Positions 1-8,697 of a stretch of 64,000 nucleotides of DNA are shown here, piece after piece. Position 1 is the first letter of the stretch, and the number at the start of each line of letters is the position of its first letter. The stretch lies in assembly GCA_030654075.1 (NCBI GenBank), contig JAURYB010000056.1:62001-126000 (forward strand), read 5' to 3'. The stretch is from Bacteroidales bacterium. GTDB lineage: Bacteria > Bacteroidota > Bacteroidia > Bacteroidales > UBA4417. The notes below the pieces were generated by a model. That model saw only the letters and a list, made by a program, of their open reading frames with translations, did not search any database and was not told the origin of the DNA. Both the position numbers and the translations under genes were made by a program.

Positions 1-351
1 CGTTAATGCACAGTTTCGTATATCGCCTTCATGTGAAGTAATGATCTGTTCTTTACTCCAGTTTTCTCCATCATCGGTCGATTTAAAATAATACAAATTG
101 TAGTTGTCAACATATGCAACGTGTTCGCTACCGTTCGGTTCTTTGAAATAAGAGTTAATGGTGTAATGCCCGAAAGATGCGGGATTGGGAAATCCACTTG
201 TGCGAAAATTTTTACCAATATCCAGGTTTGCACCTCGAAAAACCACAGTGTCGGGAAGGGTTGATTGCGCGTTTACAACCGATCGCCCAACAAGGGTGAA
301 AAACAGAATTGCCATCACCAGTCCATTAAAATAAATTCCGGGAGTTTTCAT
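1..351 (-). CDS. Secreted Asp-box (sialidase-like repeat) protein, 3' end outside the window
   Basis: An open frame reads leftwards from an ATG at 349-351 to the edge of the window without a stop. The first ~34 residues form a signal peptide (MKTPGIYF, a hydrophobic stretch, then VNAQS), so the product is exported. Further in, the sequence KSTDDGENWS is an Asp-box (BNR) motif, as in sialidases and other beta-propellers. Only about 117 residues are visible, so the fold and any catalytic function cannot be fixed. The gene lies 22 bp downstream of the YCF48-like gene on the same strand, so the two are probably co-transcribed. It could be a sialidase-like enzyme or another non-catalytic propeller with a T9SS tail. 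Confidence 0.7.
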   Translation of the reverse strand, partial: MKTPGIYFNGLVMAILFFTLVGRSVVNAQSTLPDTVVFRGANLDIGKNFRTSGFPNPASFGHYTINSYFKEPNGSEHVAYVDNYNLYYFKSTDDGENWSKEQIITSHEGDIRNCALT

Positions 352-373
352 GACATTTGATTTATTGGTTAAA

Positions 374-2482
374 TTACTTCATGTATAACATTTTCTTTGT
401 TTCTATAATTCCATTCGCATTTAGCTGATAATAATATGCTCCTTTAGATAAGCCTGAAGCATCAAAACATAGGGTATGCATACCTTTGGCCTGCTCACAT
501 TCCACAAGTGTTTTTACTTCACGGCCCGTAAAATCGTAAACTTTTAAGATAACATGGGCATCTTGAGGCAGTTGCCAGTAAATGGTTGTGCTGCCGGCAA
601 ATGGGTTAGGATGATTTTGGAAAAGTAATAATCCAGCTGGTGTTGTTTGGCTGGATTCAATACCAAGGTATGATGCGCCTCCATCTGTTGTATGAAGTAT
701 TGTCCCGTCTTCGCCAACTGCTGTGCCAATTAATTCATTAACGAATGAAACCGAATGTAAACCACTGCATCTGCCACTATCCTGCTGAACCCAATTTAAC
801 CCGCCATTAACAGATTTATAAATAACGCCAATATTACCTACCGTGTATGCCACCTGTGAACTTACAAACTGAACATCATATAATGTTTCCGAAATGCTGT
901 TGCGCATCTTGAGCCAGTTTTGTCCTCCATTAGTTGTTTTAAGTATCAGAATTGAATCCATATCCTGGCCTACAGCCAAACCGTTGTTTAAATCAAGAAA
1001 TGAAATAGAGAATAATGTGCTTTCAGGGGCATTACTAACCTGAACTGTCCAGTTGCTTCCACCATCAGATGTATGAAGAATGGTTCCATGATCTCCCACA
1101 GCAGTACCATTATTGTTGTCAACAAAATCAACCCCATACAGATTATAACCCGGATTTTCTGATTGAAGGGCCCAATTTGCGCCTCCATCCGAGGTTCTGA
1201 GTATTCTTCCTCCCTGGCCAACTGCAGTGGCGTGATTAGCGTCAGCTACTGATATATCCGCAAACCACAAATAAAATCCATTCCTGAATTGCTCTACCCA
1301 GGATTGTCCTCCATCATTGGTATGTAATATACTGGCTTCATAACCAGTAGCAAAACCATTATTAGCATCAGCAAAACCAACAGTGTGTAAACCCGGTCCA
1401 CCTATCTGCTGCTGAACCCAATTGCTGCCTCCATCTGAAGTTTTATAAATTGTGCCCTGAGCTCCTACTACTGTTCCATGATTAACATCAGAAAAGCAAA
1501 CGCCATATAATGCACCAACTATTCCACCAGATTGTGCTATCCATGTACTTCCCTGATCGGAAGTTTTAACTATTCCATATCCAACAGCAATTGCGGTGGT
1601 ATCATTCAATACACAAACATCAAAGCCGCCGTCAGGATAATAATAATTTTGCGCTGCTTCCCACGTTTGCCCGCTATCAGATGAGATAAGTATCAGGAAA
1701 CCTCCACAAGCAGCAACACATTTATTTGTATTGAAAAACTTTACACTGTTTATGTCGTCATACGTTTTTTGTGGAGAAATGTTCCAGCTATTTCCGCCAT
1801 CAGCAGTATATAGTATAGTTCCGTTGAAGCCGGCAACAATACCAATATCAGGATTTGAAAATGAAACGCTATAAAACTGCTGATTGATTGGGCTGGTTTG
1901 GGAATTCCAGGTTTTCCCTCCATCGTTACTTCGGAGTATGGTACTATTGTTGCCAACAGCGGTTACGTTATTTTCGTCTATGATATCCACCGCATTCAGT
2001 AAACTAGATGTTCCGCTGGATTGCACGGTCCATGTCTCCCCTCCATCAGTTGTGCGCAGGATTTTCCCGGCATCGCCGACAATGATCCCGAAGTTGAAAT
2101 TCAGGAATGCGACAGCATTTAAATTCGGATACGTGCCGACGGACTGAACCAGCCAGGTATTGCCACCATCAGTCGATTTCAGAATTGATCCGCCTTTTCC
2201 TACAGCAATTATATGATCCGGATCAATAAAACTTACACCATACAAATCTTTGGTAGTGGGACTTGCAATTTTTTCCCAGCCGGAACCTCCGGTGCCGGTT
2301 TTTAAAATTGTCCCTTCAAGGCCAACAGCAAGTCCATTATTACCATCGGCGAAGCTACATGATCGTAAAACATTTCCTTCGGCTTTGGGATTTTGAAAGT
2401 GCCATCCGCTTTGTGCTATCAGAGCACTTGTAAAAATGAGATTAATGATCACATAAGCCATTAAATAGTTCAGGTTTCTCAT
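374..2482 (-). CDS. Secreted YCF48-like beta-propeller repeat protein with T9SS type A sorting domain
   Basis: This 702-residue protein has a signal peptide (about residues 1-23, ending ALIAQS). It is then made almost entirely of ~45-residue repeats of the form 'GTILKTTDGGxTW..Q.SG....L..V.F.d.n.G.AVG'. That is the signature of YCF48/HCF136-like and plant photosystem-assembly propellers, which are widespread as secreted proteins in Bacteroidota. I count roughly thirteen repeats, enough for two propellers. The last ~80 residues (from FQNHPNPFAGSTTIYW to TKKMLYMK) are a type A T9SS C-terminal domain, so the protein should cross the outer membrane by T9SS and be surface-anchored or released. The ligand or role is unknown. 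It probably heads a two-gene unit with the Asp-box gene downstream. Confidence 0.85.
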   Translation of the reverse strand: MRNLNYLMAYVIINLIFTSALIAQSGWHFQNPKAEGNVLRSCSFADGNNGLAVGLEGTILKTGTGGSGWEKIASPTTKDLYGVSFIDPDHIIAVGKGGSILKSTDGGNTWLVQSVGTYPNLNAVAFLNFNFGIIVGDAGKILRTTDGGETWTVQSSGTSSLLNAVDIIDENNVTAVGNNSTILRSNDGGKTWNSQTSPINQQFYSVSFSNPDIGIVAGFNGTILYTADGGNSWNISPQKTYDDINSVKFFNTNKCVAACGGFLILISSDSGQTWEAAQNYYYPDGGFDVCVLNDTTAIAVGYGIVKTSDQGSTWIAQSGGIVGALYGVCFSDVNHGTVVGAQGTIYKTSDGGSNWVQQQIGGPGLHTVGFADANNGFATGYEASILHTNDGGQSWVEQFRNGFYLWFADISVADANHATAVGQGGRILRTSDGGANWALQSENPGYNLYGVDFVDNNNGTAVGDHGTILHTSDGGSNWTVQVSNAPESTLFSISFLDLNNGLAVGQDMDSILILKTTNGGQNWLKMRNSISETLYDVQFVSSQVAYTVGNIGVIYKSVNGGLNWVQQDSGRCSGLHSVSFVNELIGTAVGEDGTILHTTDGGASYLGIESSQTTPAGLLLFQNHPNPFAGSTTIYWQLPQDAHVILKVYDFTGREVKTLVECEQAKGMHTLCFDASGLSKGAYYYQLNANGIIETKKMLYMK

Positions 2483-2506
2483 AGATTTTCTTTTTTGAAA
2501 AATTAA

Positions 2507-3194
2507 TTATTTGAAGCTTATCATTTTCTTTGTTTCAACTTTTCCATCTGTCTGAAACGGATAAAAATAAACTCCGGCAGGCAACCCGGTTGCATCAAGT
2601 TTTGCCACGTGTTCTCCCTTTACCTCAATGTCATTTAGTTAAGGAATTGTCTTTCGAAATTCGAACAAGGAAAACCGATTTTTGATGTCCGAAGTGTAGG
2701 TATTTCAATGATGTACATCTAAAATCACAATTCATTAATCCTTGTTCTCAAATCAGTAAATGCTGAACTTAATGACATTGCCCTTTACCTGCTTGCCCAA
2801 AAAGCATTTTCACTTCACAGCCTATAAAATCGAAAACGTTTAAAACAAAATAGGTGTCAAATGGAAGCTGCCTTGAAATATTTGTGTTTTCGAAAAATGG
2901 GTTCGAAAAATTTTGATTCAGAATAATTTCAGGAAACTGCGAATCTTTTTTAAAACCAACAGGTTCAAAATCATTACCACCTGATGGCTTGTATTTTTTA
3001 TCAGGCGCAAGCAGCTCATTATCAATACCATCACATACTTTCAAAAGCACAAATGCATTATTATACAATTGATGATGTTTATCACTGAATTGTTTTCGTA
3101 TTCCAGACATTATTATTGATGCCATAAAATCCGTAACAAGAAGTGGTTGCACAATAAGAATAGAAATCGCTACAAAGAAGAGTGTCATTTTCAT
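2507..3194 (-). pseudogene. Broken gene for a T9SS-sorted secreted protein, interrupted by a miniature IS4-like element
   Basis: The 5' part (3194 to about 2781) encodes a hydrophobic N-terminus and then the start of a type A T9SS sorting domain (NQNFSNPFFENTNISRQLPF, VFDFIGCEVKMLF). The frame hits a stop just inside an inserted element. The missing end of the domain resumes beyond the insert at 2507-2615, encoding EHVAKLDATGLPAGVYFY and ending KKMISFK before TAA. Removing the insert and one copy of its 10-bp target duplication nearly restores the domain but leaves a one-base frame offset, so a second lesion exists. The N-terminal part is short and unlike any passenger domain I know, so more of the gene may be lost. 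The tail closely resembles that of the neighbouring YCF48-like gene. Confidence 0.75.
2626..2780. mobile_element. 155-bp miniature inverted-repeat element, IS4-like ends, 10-bp target duplication
   Basis: The left end reads CAATGTCATTTAGTTAAGG. The right end, read on the other strand, begins CAATGTCATTAAGTTCAG. The first 10 bases are identical, and 13 of the first 15 match or nearly match. The 10 bases CCCTTTACCT occur directly outside both ends (2616-2625 and 2781-2790), the mark of a transposition event. The interior has no coding capacity. From memory, the ends of IS4 itself run TAATGCCGATCAGTTAAGG, and that family makes target duplications of about 10-13 bp, so this is probably a non-autonomous IS4-family derivative. 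It sits inside the sorting-domain codons of a secreted-protein gene. Confidence 0.8.
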
Positions 3195-4224
3195 ACAATA
3201 TACTGATTATACAAATGTTATACTGTTTTAACCTGGCTTCTTAAATCATCACCTAACTCCTGAATAACCAAGAATTAGTTTTAAAAAACTTTTAATTGCA
3301 AAAAGGGAAACATCTCCAAATGGATTTGTATGTGAAATATCACAACTTAAAAAGTGTAAGTCAAATAGTCGGAAGAGCGTTAGTCAGATGATTTTAGTGA
3401 AATGCATCCTTATTTTTTCGCTAACAAGCTGATTTCAGAATTTATAGCAGAAGATATATCAGATAAACTGACATATAAAATTACGACAATAAATTGTTTT
3501 TTGAATATGCAATCCAATTTTTTTTGTATAAATCACAAATTACTTTACAGAAACTTAAATGTGAAAATTTGATATCCCATTTAATAGCTATTACAAATAT
3601 ATTGAACAGATGTAGTATAGTCGGGTAATTATTTTTAAAGGATTAAAATGTGTCAGTTTGTTCAAAATATTCGTTACTCTGATTATCGGAATTAAACCGG
3701 AATTGTATCATTTTGAGGATAATAGTCTGATTTGAAAAATTACGGCTTTCACTTTATCAATATATACTACTGATAGTGTGGCACTTAATTCTTTGGTATG
3801 TTTCTTGATAAGCATCCATTGAAAGCAATACATTAATGTAACTAAAATTACAATTAGATGTAAAGCCCAAATTATGCAGAAAAAGAAATAATTCTGGTTT
3901 TATCAAGAAATAGATTTTGAGCAATAGTTTTTAGGGATTTTATCACATCAGGGCTTTCCTCAAATAAGGATTAACTTAACTTTAGTAAAAAGCAAAAGAG
4001 TTTAAATACCTCACCATCATTTTGTTACTAATTAACAAAAAGAAAACAAATGCGGCTTCAGGCCAATTTTTTATTGGTAAAAAACCACTTTTGAATTCGA
4101 TTACAGGATTCCTCTTCAATTAATTTTTCAACTATCTTTGCATCACTATATTGAAAAATGTTTGGAGTATTGAATTAGAGATATATTCTATACTATATCT
4201 GCTTAAAATCAGTAAAAAAAATAA
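3195..4224. other. Gene-free, very AT-rich stretch
   Basis: About 1 kb with frequent stops in all frames. I see no recognisable coding remnant, RNA gene or long inverted repeat. Its right end holds a candidate promoter for the small gene that follows. It may be decayed sequence associated with the neighbouring pseudogene. Confidence 0.5.
4133..4140 (+). promoter_or_regulatory. Candidate -7 box of a Bacteroidota promoter
   Basis: TATCTTTG matches the TAnnTTTG consensus of the Bacteroidota primary sigma factor and lies about 85 bases before the DUF4907-like gene. I do not see a convincing TTTG -33 element at the right distance, so this is tentative. Confidence 0.35.
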
Positions 4225-4590
4225 ATGATAGAAATGAAGCAAACACTATTTCTACTGCTTATCATGGTTTTTCTTTCTGCTAATGGTCAAAGTCCTGACA
4301 GGAAAGTTGAAATTAAAAATCCTGGTGTAGAAAAACAAACTAGTAGTACATATACATTCAAAATTCTCCCTTCAAATAATGACACCTGGTGTTATGATAT
4401 TTATAGAGGGGGGGAAATGATTATTCATCAGGTCAATATACCAGGATTACCAGGGAATGATGGATTTAAAAATAAATCAGATGCCGAAAAGGTAGCCAGG
4501 CTTGTGATAAAAAAACTAAAATCCGGGGAAATGCCTCCAACAGTTACCATTGATGAATTAAAGAATTTAGAAGTACTAGAAAAAAAATAG
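4225..4590 (+). CDS. Small exported DUF4907-like protein
   Basis: A 121-residue protein with a short signal peptide (hydrophobic core LFLLLIMVFLS, then ANGQS). The mature part carries YTFKILPSNNDTWCYDIY, IHQVNIPGLPGNDGF and KSGEMPPTVTIDEL. I recognise this pattern, a G-N-x-G-F core with a C-terminal E-(M)-P-P-(T)-V-T segment, as the Bacteroidota family DUF4907. Its function is unknown. Translation may start at 4225 or at the second Met at 4234; the second gives a more normal signal peptide beginning MKQTLF. It lies directly upstream of two secreted kelch proteins, an arrangement I recall for other family members, which suggests a shared surface or periplasmic function. Confidence 0.65.
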   Translation: MIEMKQTLFLLLIMVFLSANGQSPDRKVEIKNPGVEKQTSSTYTFKILPSNNDTWCYDIYRGGEMIIHQVNIPGLPGNDGFKNKSDAEKVARLVIKKLKSGEMPPTVTIDELKNLEVLEKK

Positions 4591-4890
4591 TTTTAACATG
4601 AAATAGCCATGATTGGAATAAATCACCAACCGGAGATGATATTAAAATCAATCTGGCGAACCTTTAGCTCACGAACACCTTTAAAAATAAGCAATACGTG
4701 AGTAATTCCATCTGACCTTTAAAAAAGCACCTGCGAAGCAAGCATTAATACCGCTGAAAATAAGCAATGCATTAATAAATTAATAACAGATGAAACGAAC
4801 ATGACAAAATCAGCCAATTTTGACTCACAGGCGGATGATATTATTTTGTCATGGAGTTCCATGTGACCCGTTAAAAATAAATAATAACAC
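4591..4890 (+). other. Intergenic leader before the first kelch gene, with a 10-bp inverted repeat
   Basis: There is no gene here. ATGACAAAAT (4801-4810) pairs with ATTTTGTCAT (4843-4852), and the latter is followed by the short palindrome CATGGAGTTCCATG. These could form a hairpin in the 5' leader of the downstream gene. The significance is unclear. Confidence 0.3.
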
Positions 4891-6852
4891 ATGAAAAAAA
4901 ACATCACAGTTCTCATTCTCCTAAGTTTCATTTATAGTGTTTTTATACTGAAATCATTTGCCCAGGTACCTGATACCTGGTTTGAAAAGAGCAATTTTGC
5001 CGGGCCTAACAGGTTTGGATCAGTTGGTTTTAGTATTGGCTCAAAAGGATATATCGGAACAGGCATTGAGAATTCGAAATTAACAGATTTCTGGGAGTAC
5101 GATCCATCAAATGATACTTGGTCTCAAAAAGCGAGTTTTGGAGGAACAGCAAGAGTATATGCTTCCGGATTCAGCATAGAGGCTAAGGGATATATTGGAT
5201 GTGGTAATAATGATACTCTAACAAAGGACTTCTGGGAATTTGATCCGGCTACCAATATCTGGACAAAAAAAGCTGACTTTGGTGGAGATCCCCGAAGCGC
5301 TGCTGCCGCTTTCAGCATTGGATCAAAAGGGTATATGGGTACCGGACTCATAGATGCCACAACAAGGGTAAATGATTTTTGGGAATATGACCCTGCAATG
5401 GATACCTGGACTCAAAAATCAAATTTCGGGGGATCAACCAGAGCTTATGCCGCAGGTTTCAGTATTGGCAATAAAGGCTATATAGGAACAGGTAATCATC
5501 CCGGAACTCTTGAAAATGACTTTTGGGAATATAACCCGGAAGATGATACCTGGATCAAGAAAGCTGATTTTCCCGGAGCCGGTAGGTTTCAGGCAATTGG
5601 AATCAGTACAGCAACAAAAGGGTATATAGGATTAGGTGATATAGGGGGTTCATATGACAATGATTTTTGGGAATATAGCCAAGCGCAGGATAGCTGGACC
5701 AAACGAACCAACTTTAGTGGACAGGCAAGAATTCTTTCAACTGGGTTTAGTATTGCTGACATTGTGTATGTTGGGATAGGTTATGATGCCCTTAACAATA
5801 TTAAATATACTGATTTTTGGGAATATACCCCGTGTGTTCCTCCTGCAATAACCCTGGAACCGGGTAGTCAATCTATTACATATGGCTCCACAGCTAGTTT
5901 TATAGTTACAACTTCTTACCAGGCTTCCTACCAATGGCAGGAAGATAATGGTTCAGGATTTGCAGATATTACCGATGGCGGGATTTATTCAAATGCAACA
6001 AATGACACGCTAACTATTTCGTTGCCTAATGTCAATATGACTGACTATAAATACCGTTGTATTGTTACCGGAGAATGCCTTTATACTGCTACATCAAATG
6101 GAAATGCAACTCTTACAGTTATTGCGAAACCATTAACAGTTACTGCCGATAACAAGGAAAAGTGTGAAGATGGAGCACTATTTGAAGCTTATTCTATTTC
6201 ATTTGATGGCTTTCTTGCCGGAGAAGATCAAAGTGTGCTTGGAGGAACTCTTGCAATCGGGGGTACAGCAGTATCGGCTATCACAGCTGGAAACTATTCC
6301 ATTGAACCATTAGGATTAACGGCATCAGATTATCTGATAAATTTCATTAATGGTGAACTCATCATAAAGTCCACTCCAAATGCTGCTCTTATTACCCGAA
6401 GCGGAGACAGCCTCCTCAGCAGTGTAGCTCATGGCAACCAATGGTATTTGGATGGGGTCGAAATCGCGGGTTCTAATGATTCAGTTTATATAGCAACGTC
6501 GAATGGCACATATTATACTGTGGTAACTGAAGGCGGATGTAGTTCAGGTGCGTCAAATTCAATTTTAATCCTTAATGTTTCAATCAGTGAACTAAGTGCT
6601 GAATTATTCGACATCTATCCAAACCCCAATACTGGCATTTTCAATATCAAGATTAACACAACCGGCAAAGAGGAGTATGATATAGAAATATACAACAACC
6701 TTGGTACATTAATCTGGAAACAGAATAATGCTGATGTTGATGGGAATAATGTCAAAAAAATCGAACTCAGTGTTCCTGTTTCAGGAGTATATACTGTGGT
6801 TTTAAGAAATAAAGCGGATAGCTTTGCGAAAAAGTTGTTTATAACAAGATAG
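4891..6852 (+). CDS. Secreted kelch-repeat protein with Ig-like and MBG-like domains and T9SS type A tail
   Basis: 653 residues. The signal peptide spans about residues 1-25 (ends KSFAQ). Residues ~30-310 hold six kelch-type repeats of the form 'DFWEYDP..DTW.QK..F.G..R..A.GFSIG.KGYIGTG', predicting a six-bladed propeller. An Ig-like domain follows (~315-415, with SYQWQEDNGSGF and YKYRCIVTG). Next is an MBG/YDG-type domain (KPLTVTADNKEKCEDG to NGELIIK) and a short Ig-like linker. The type A T9SS C-terminal domain starts near LFDIYPNPNTGIFNIK and ends KKLFITR. This is therefore a T9SS-exported surface protein, probably for binding or adhesion. No enzymatic residues are evident. It is a paralogue of the next gene, which lacks the MBG region. 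Confidence 0.85.
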   Translation: MKKNITVLILLSFIYSVFILKSFAQVPDTWFEKSNFAGPNRFGSVGFSIGSKGYIGTGIENSKLTDFWEYDPSNDTWSQKASFGGTARVYASGFSIEAKGYIGCGNNDTLTKDFWEFDPATNIWTKKADFGGDPRSAAAAFSIGSKGYMGTGLIDATTRVNDFWEYDPAMDTWTQKSNFGGSTRAYAAGFSIGNKGYIGTGNHPGTLENDFWEYNPEDDTWIKKADFPGAGRFQAIGISTATKGYIGLGDIGGSYDNDFWEYSQAQDSWTKRTNFSGQARILSTGFSIADIVYVGIGYDALNNIKYTDFWEYTPCVPPAITLEPGSQSITYGSTASFIVTTSYQASYQWQEDNGSGFADITDGGIYSNATNDTLTISLPNVNMTDYKYRCIVTGECLYTATSNGNATLTVIAKPLTVTADNKEKCEDGALFEAYSISFDGFLAGEDQSVLGGTLAIGGTAVSAITAGNYSIEPLGLTASDYLINFINGELIIKSTPNAALITRSGDSLLSSVAHGNQWYLDGVEIAGSNDSVYIATSNGTYYTVVTEGGCSSGASNSILILNVSISELSAELFDIYPNPNTGIFNIKINTTGKEEYDIEIYNNLGTLIWKQNNADVDGNNVKKIELSVPVSGVYTVVLRNKADSFAKKLFITR

Positions 6853-7048
6853 GAATGAAATTTAAACCACTCAATATCCAGAGAAATCCGGATCAACTGG
6901 CTAACTAGAGCTTGTCTTACGAAGAACTTTATCCAAGAAATCGAAAAACTGTCAACTAGAAATTTGAAAAACTGAGATGCCTCTTACCAGAATATTTACT
7001 GCTGAGATGCAGGATGTACTAACGTTATAAAATTAATTTTTCCTGCTT

Positions 7049-8569
7049 ATGATAAAAAATCTTGTAGTTTTTGGCCTGGTTTGTTTTTTACTAACTACGC
7101 TTTCTTTTCCAACCTTAGCGCAATTACCCAATTCCTGGACTCAAAAAAGTAATTTTGGAGGAGTTACAAGATTTGGAGCAGTCAGTTTTAGTATTGGGAC
7201 CAAAGGTTATCTAGGTACTGGTAACGCAGGTGCAAAATCAAAAGATTTCTGGGAATATGATCCATCCTCTAACAGTTGGTCGCAGAAGGCAAACTTTGGA
7301 GGCACACCCAGAGCGAATGCTACTGGATTTAGTATTGGAGATAGAGGATATATTGCTTGTGGTGACGATGGCGTTTATAAAAACGATTTTTGGGAATATA
7401 ATCCCGTAACAAATTCCTGGATTCAGAAAGCAGACTTCCCTGGCCCACCACGTGTAGGAACTGTCAGCTTTAGTATAGGGTCAAAAGGATATATAGGCAT
7501 TGGATTACTTTCATTCACCCCTGCCATAAGGACAAATGACTTCTGGGAATATGATCCCACATCTGATATCTGGACTCAAAAATCAAATATAGGAAATTAT
7601 CCCAGATCATATGGTGTTGGTTTCAGCATAGGGGCAAAGGGATATATTGGAACAGGGCACAATGGTTCTACTCTTACAAAAGAATTTTGGGAATACAATC
7701 CCACTTCAGACACATGGGTTCGGAAAGCAGATTTTGGGGGAACTGGTAGATTTGAAGCAATTGGAATAGGCACTGATGCTTTTGGATATATCGGTCTGGG
7801 AGATATAGGGGGTGGCTACACAAATGATTTTTGGGAATATAACCCTGTTACGGATGCCTGGTCCCAAAAAACTAACTTTGGCGGTCAAGCCCGAACTCTT
7901 GCTGCGGGGTTAAGCATTTCAAATACAGTGTATGCAGGAACAGGCTATGATGGAATAAATGCGATCAAATTTAATGATTTCTGGAAATATACTCCTACTT
8001 GTACCCTACCAGCTATATCTTCAGAACCAGGGAATCAATCCATAACATATGGTGAAGCGGCTCAATTCACAGTTGTAGCTTCTGATGTTGTTTCATATCA
8101 ATGGCAGGAAGATGCCGGAGCAGGTTTTGTTGACATAACCGATGGAGGTATTTATTCAAATGCACAAACTGCTACTCTTACTATTTCTTTACCTGAAATA
8201 GCCATGACAGGATTCAAATACCGTTCTGTTCTGACAGGAAATTGTTTGACAAGCATTTCCACAACCGGATATGCTACTCTGACATTTCTTACTGTTTCAA
8301 CAAAGGAAATAAGCGCCGAATTATTTGATATCTATCCAAACCCAGGTAATGGCCGCTTGAACATTAAATTAAAAACAGCAAATAAAGAACAGTACAACAT
8401 CGAAATATACAACAATCTTGGCGCTTTAATATGGAAACAGAATGATGTATTATTTGAGGGTACTAATCTTAAAATAGTAACTCTGAATAGCCCAACGTCG
8501 GGATTATATACGGTAGTTCTCAGAAATAAAAAGAATAGTTTTGTAAAAAAACTGTTCATTTCAAAATAA
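7049..8569 (+). CDS. Secreted kelch-repeat protein with Ig-like domain and T9SS type A tail (paralogue of the preceding gene)
   Basis: 506 residues. The signal peptide ends near PTLAQ. Six kelch-type repeats again follow the FWEYDP / W.QK..FGG / FSIG.KGYIG pattern. Then come one Ig-like domain (YQWQEDAGAGFVDITDG) and a type A T9SS sorting domain (LFDIYPNPGNGRLNIK to KKLFISK). Repeats, Ig domain and tail align closely with the upstream protein, which points to tandem duplication followed by loss (or gain) of the MBG segment. A strong hairpin terminator follows within 20 bp of the stop. The ligand is unknown. Confidence 0.85.
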   Translation: MIKNLVVFGLVCFLLTTLSFPTLAQLPNSWTQKSNFGGVTRFGAVSFSIGTKGYLGTGNAGAKSKDFWEYDPSSNSWSQKANFGGTPRANATGFSIGDRGYIACGDDGVYKNDFWEYNPVTNSWIQKADFPGPPRVGTVSFSIGSKGYIGIGLLSFTPAIRTNDFWEYDPTSDIWTQKSNIGNYPRSYGVGFSIGAKGYIGTGHNGSTLTKEFWEYNPTSDTWVRKADFGGTGRFEAIGIGTDAFGYIGLGDIGGGYTNDFWEYNPVTDAWSQKTNFGGQARTLAAGLSISNTVYAGTGYDGINAIKFNDFWKYTPTCTLPAISSEPGNQSITYGEAAQFTVVASDVVSYQWQEDAGAGFVDITDGGIYSNAQTATLTISLPEIAMTGFKYRSVLTGNCLTSISTTGYATLTFLTVSTKEISAELFDIYPNPGNGRLNIKLKTANKEQYNIEIYNNLGALIWKQNDVLFEGTNLKIVTLNSPTSGLYTVVLRNKKNSFVKKLFISK

Positions 8570-8588
8570 TTCAATCTGATAAACAATT

Positions 8589-8616
8589 AAAAGAGCCGGA
8601 GCATTCCGGCTCTTTT
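8589..8616 (+). terminator. Intrinsic terminator after the kelch genes
   Basis: AAAAGAGCCGGA pairs perfectly with TCCGGCTCTTTT across a GCAT loop (12-bp stem). The right arm itself supplies the U run. It separates the secreted-protein region from queA. Confidence 0.85.
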
Positions 8617-8665
8617 AGTTTCTAAGCATATTTGATATTGAAGAGGCCGATAGTAATAAAAACCG

Positions 8666-8673
8666 TAATTTTG
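8666..8673 (+). promoter_or_regulatory. Candidate -7 box for queA
   Basis: TAATTTTG matches TAnnTTTG and lies 25 bases before the queA start codon. A TTG at 8638-8640 is about 25 bases upstream, a little wider than the usual spacing, so the call is moderate. Confidence 0.4.
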
Positions 8674-8697
8674 CCCACCTAAAAAAAACAACTGATC

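Noticed and set aside
374-2482. Regularly spaced repeats that could suggest a CRISPR-like or satellite array
   Set aside because: The repeats are in frame, diverged and encode the DGGxTW propeller motif, so they are protein repeats.
4891-8569. Recurring TTTTGGGAATAT-type motifs across 3.5 kb
   Set aside because: They encode the kelch FWEY segments of two paralogous genes, not a DNA repeat.
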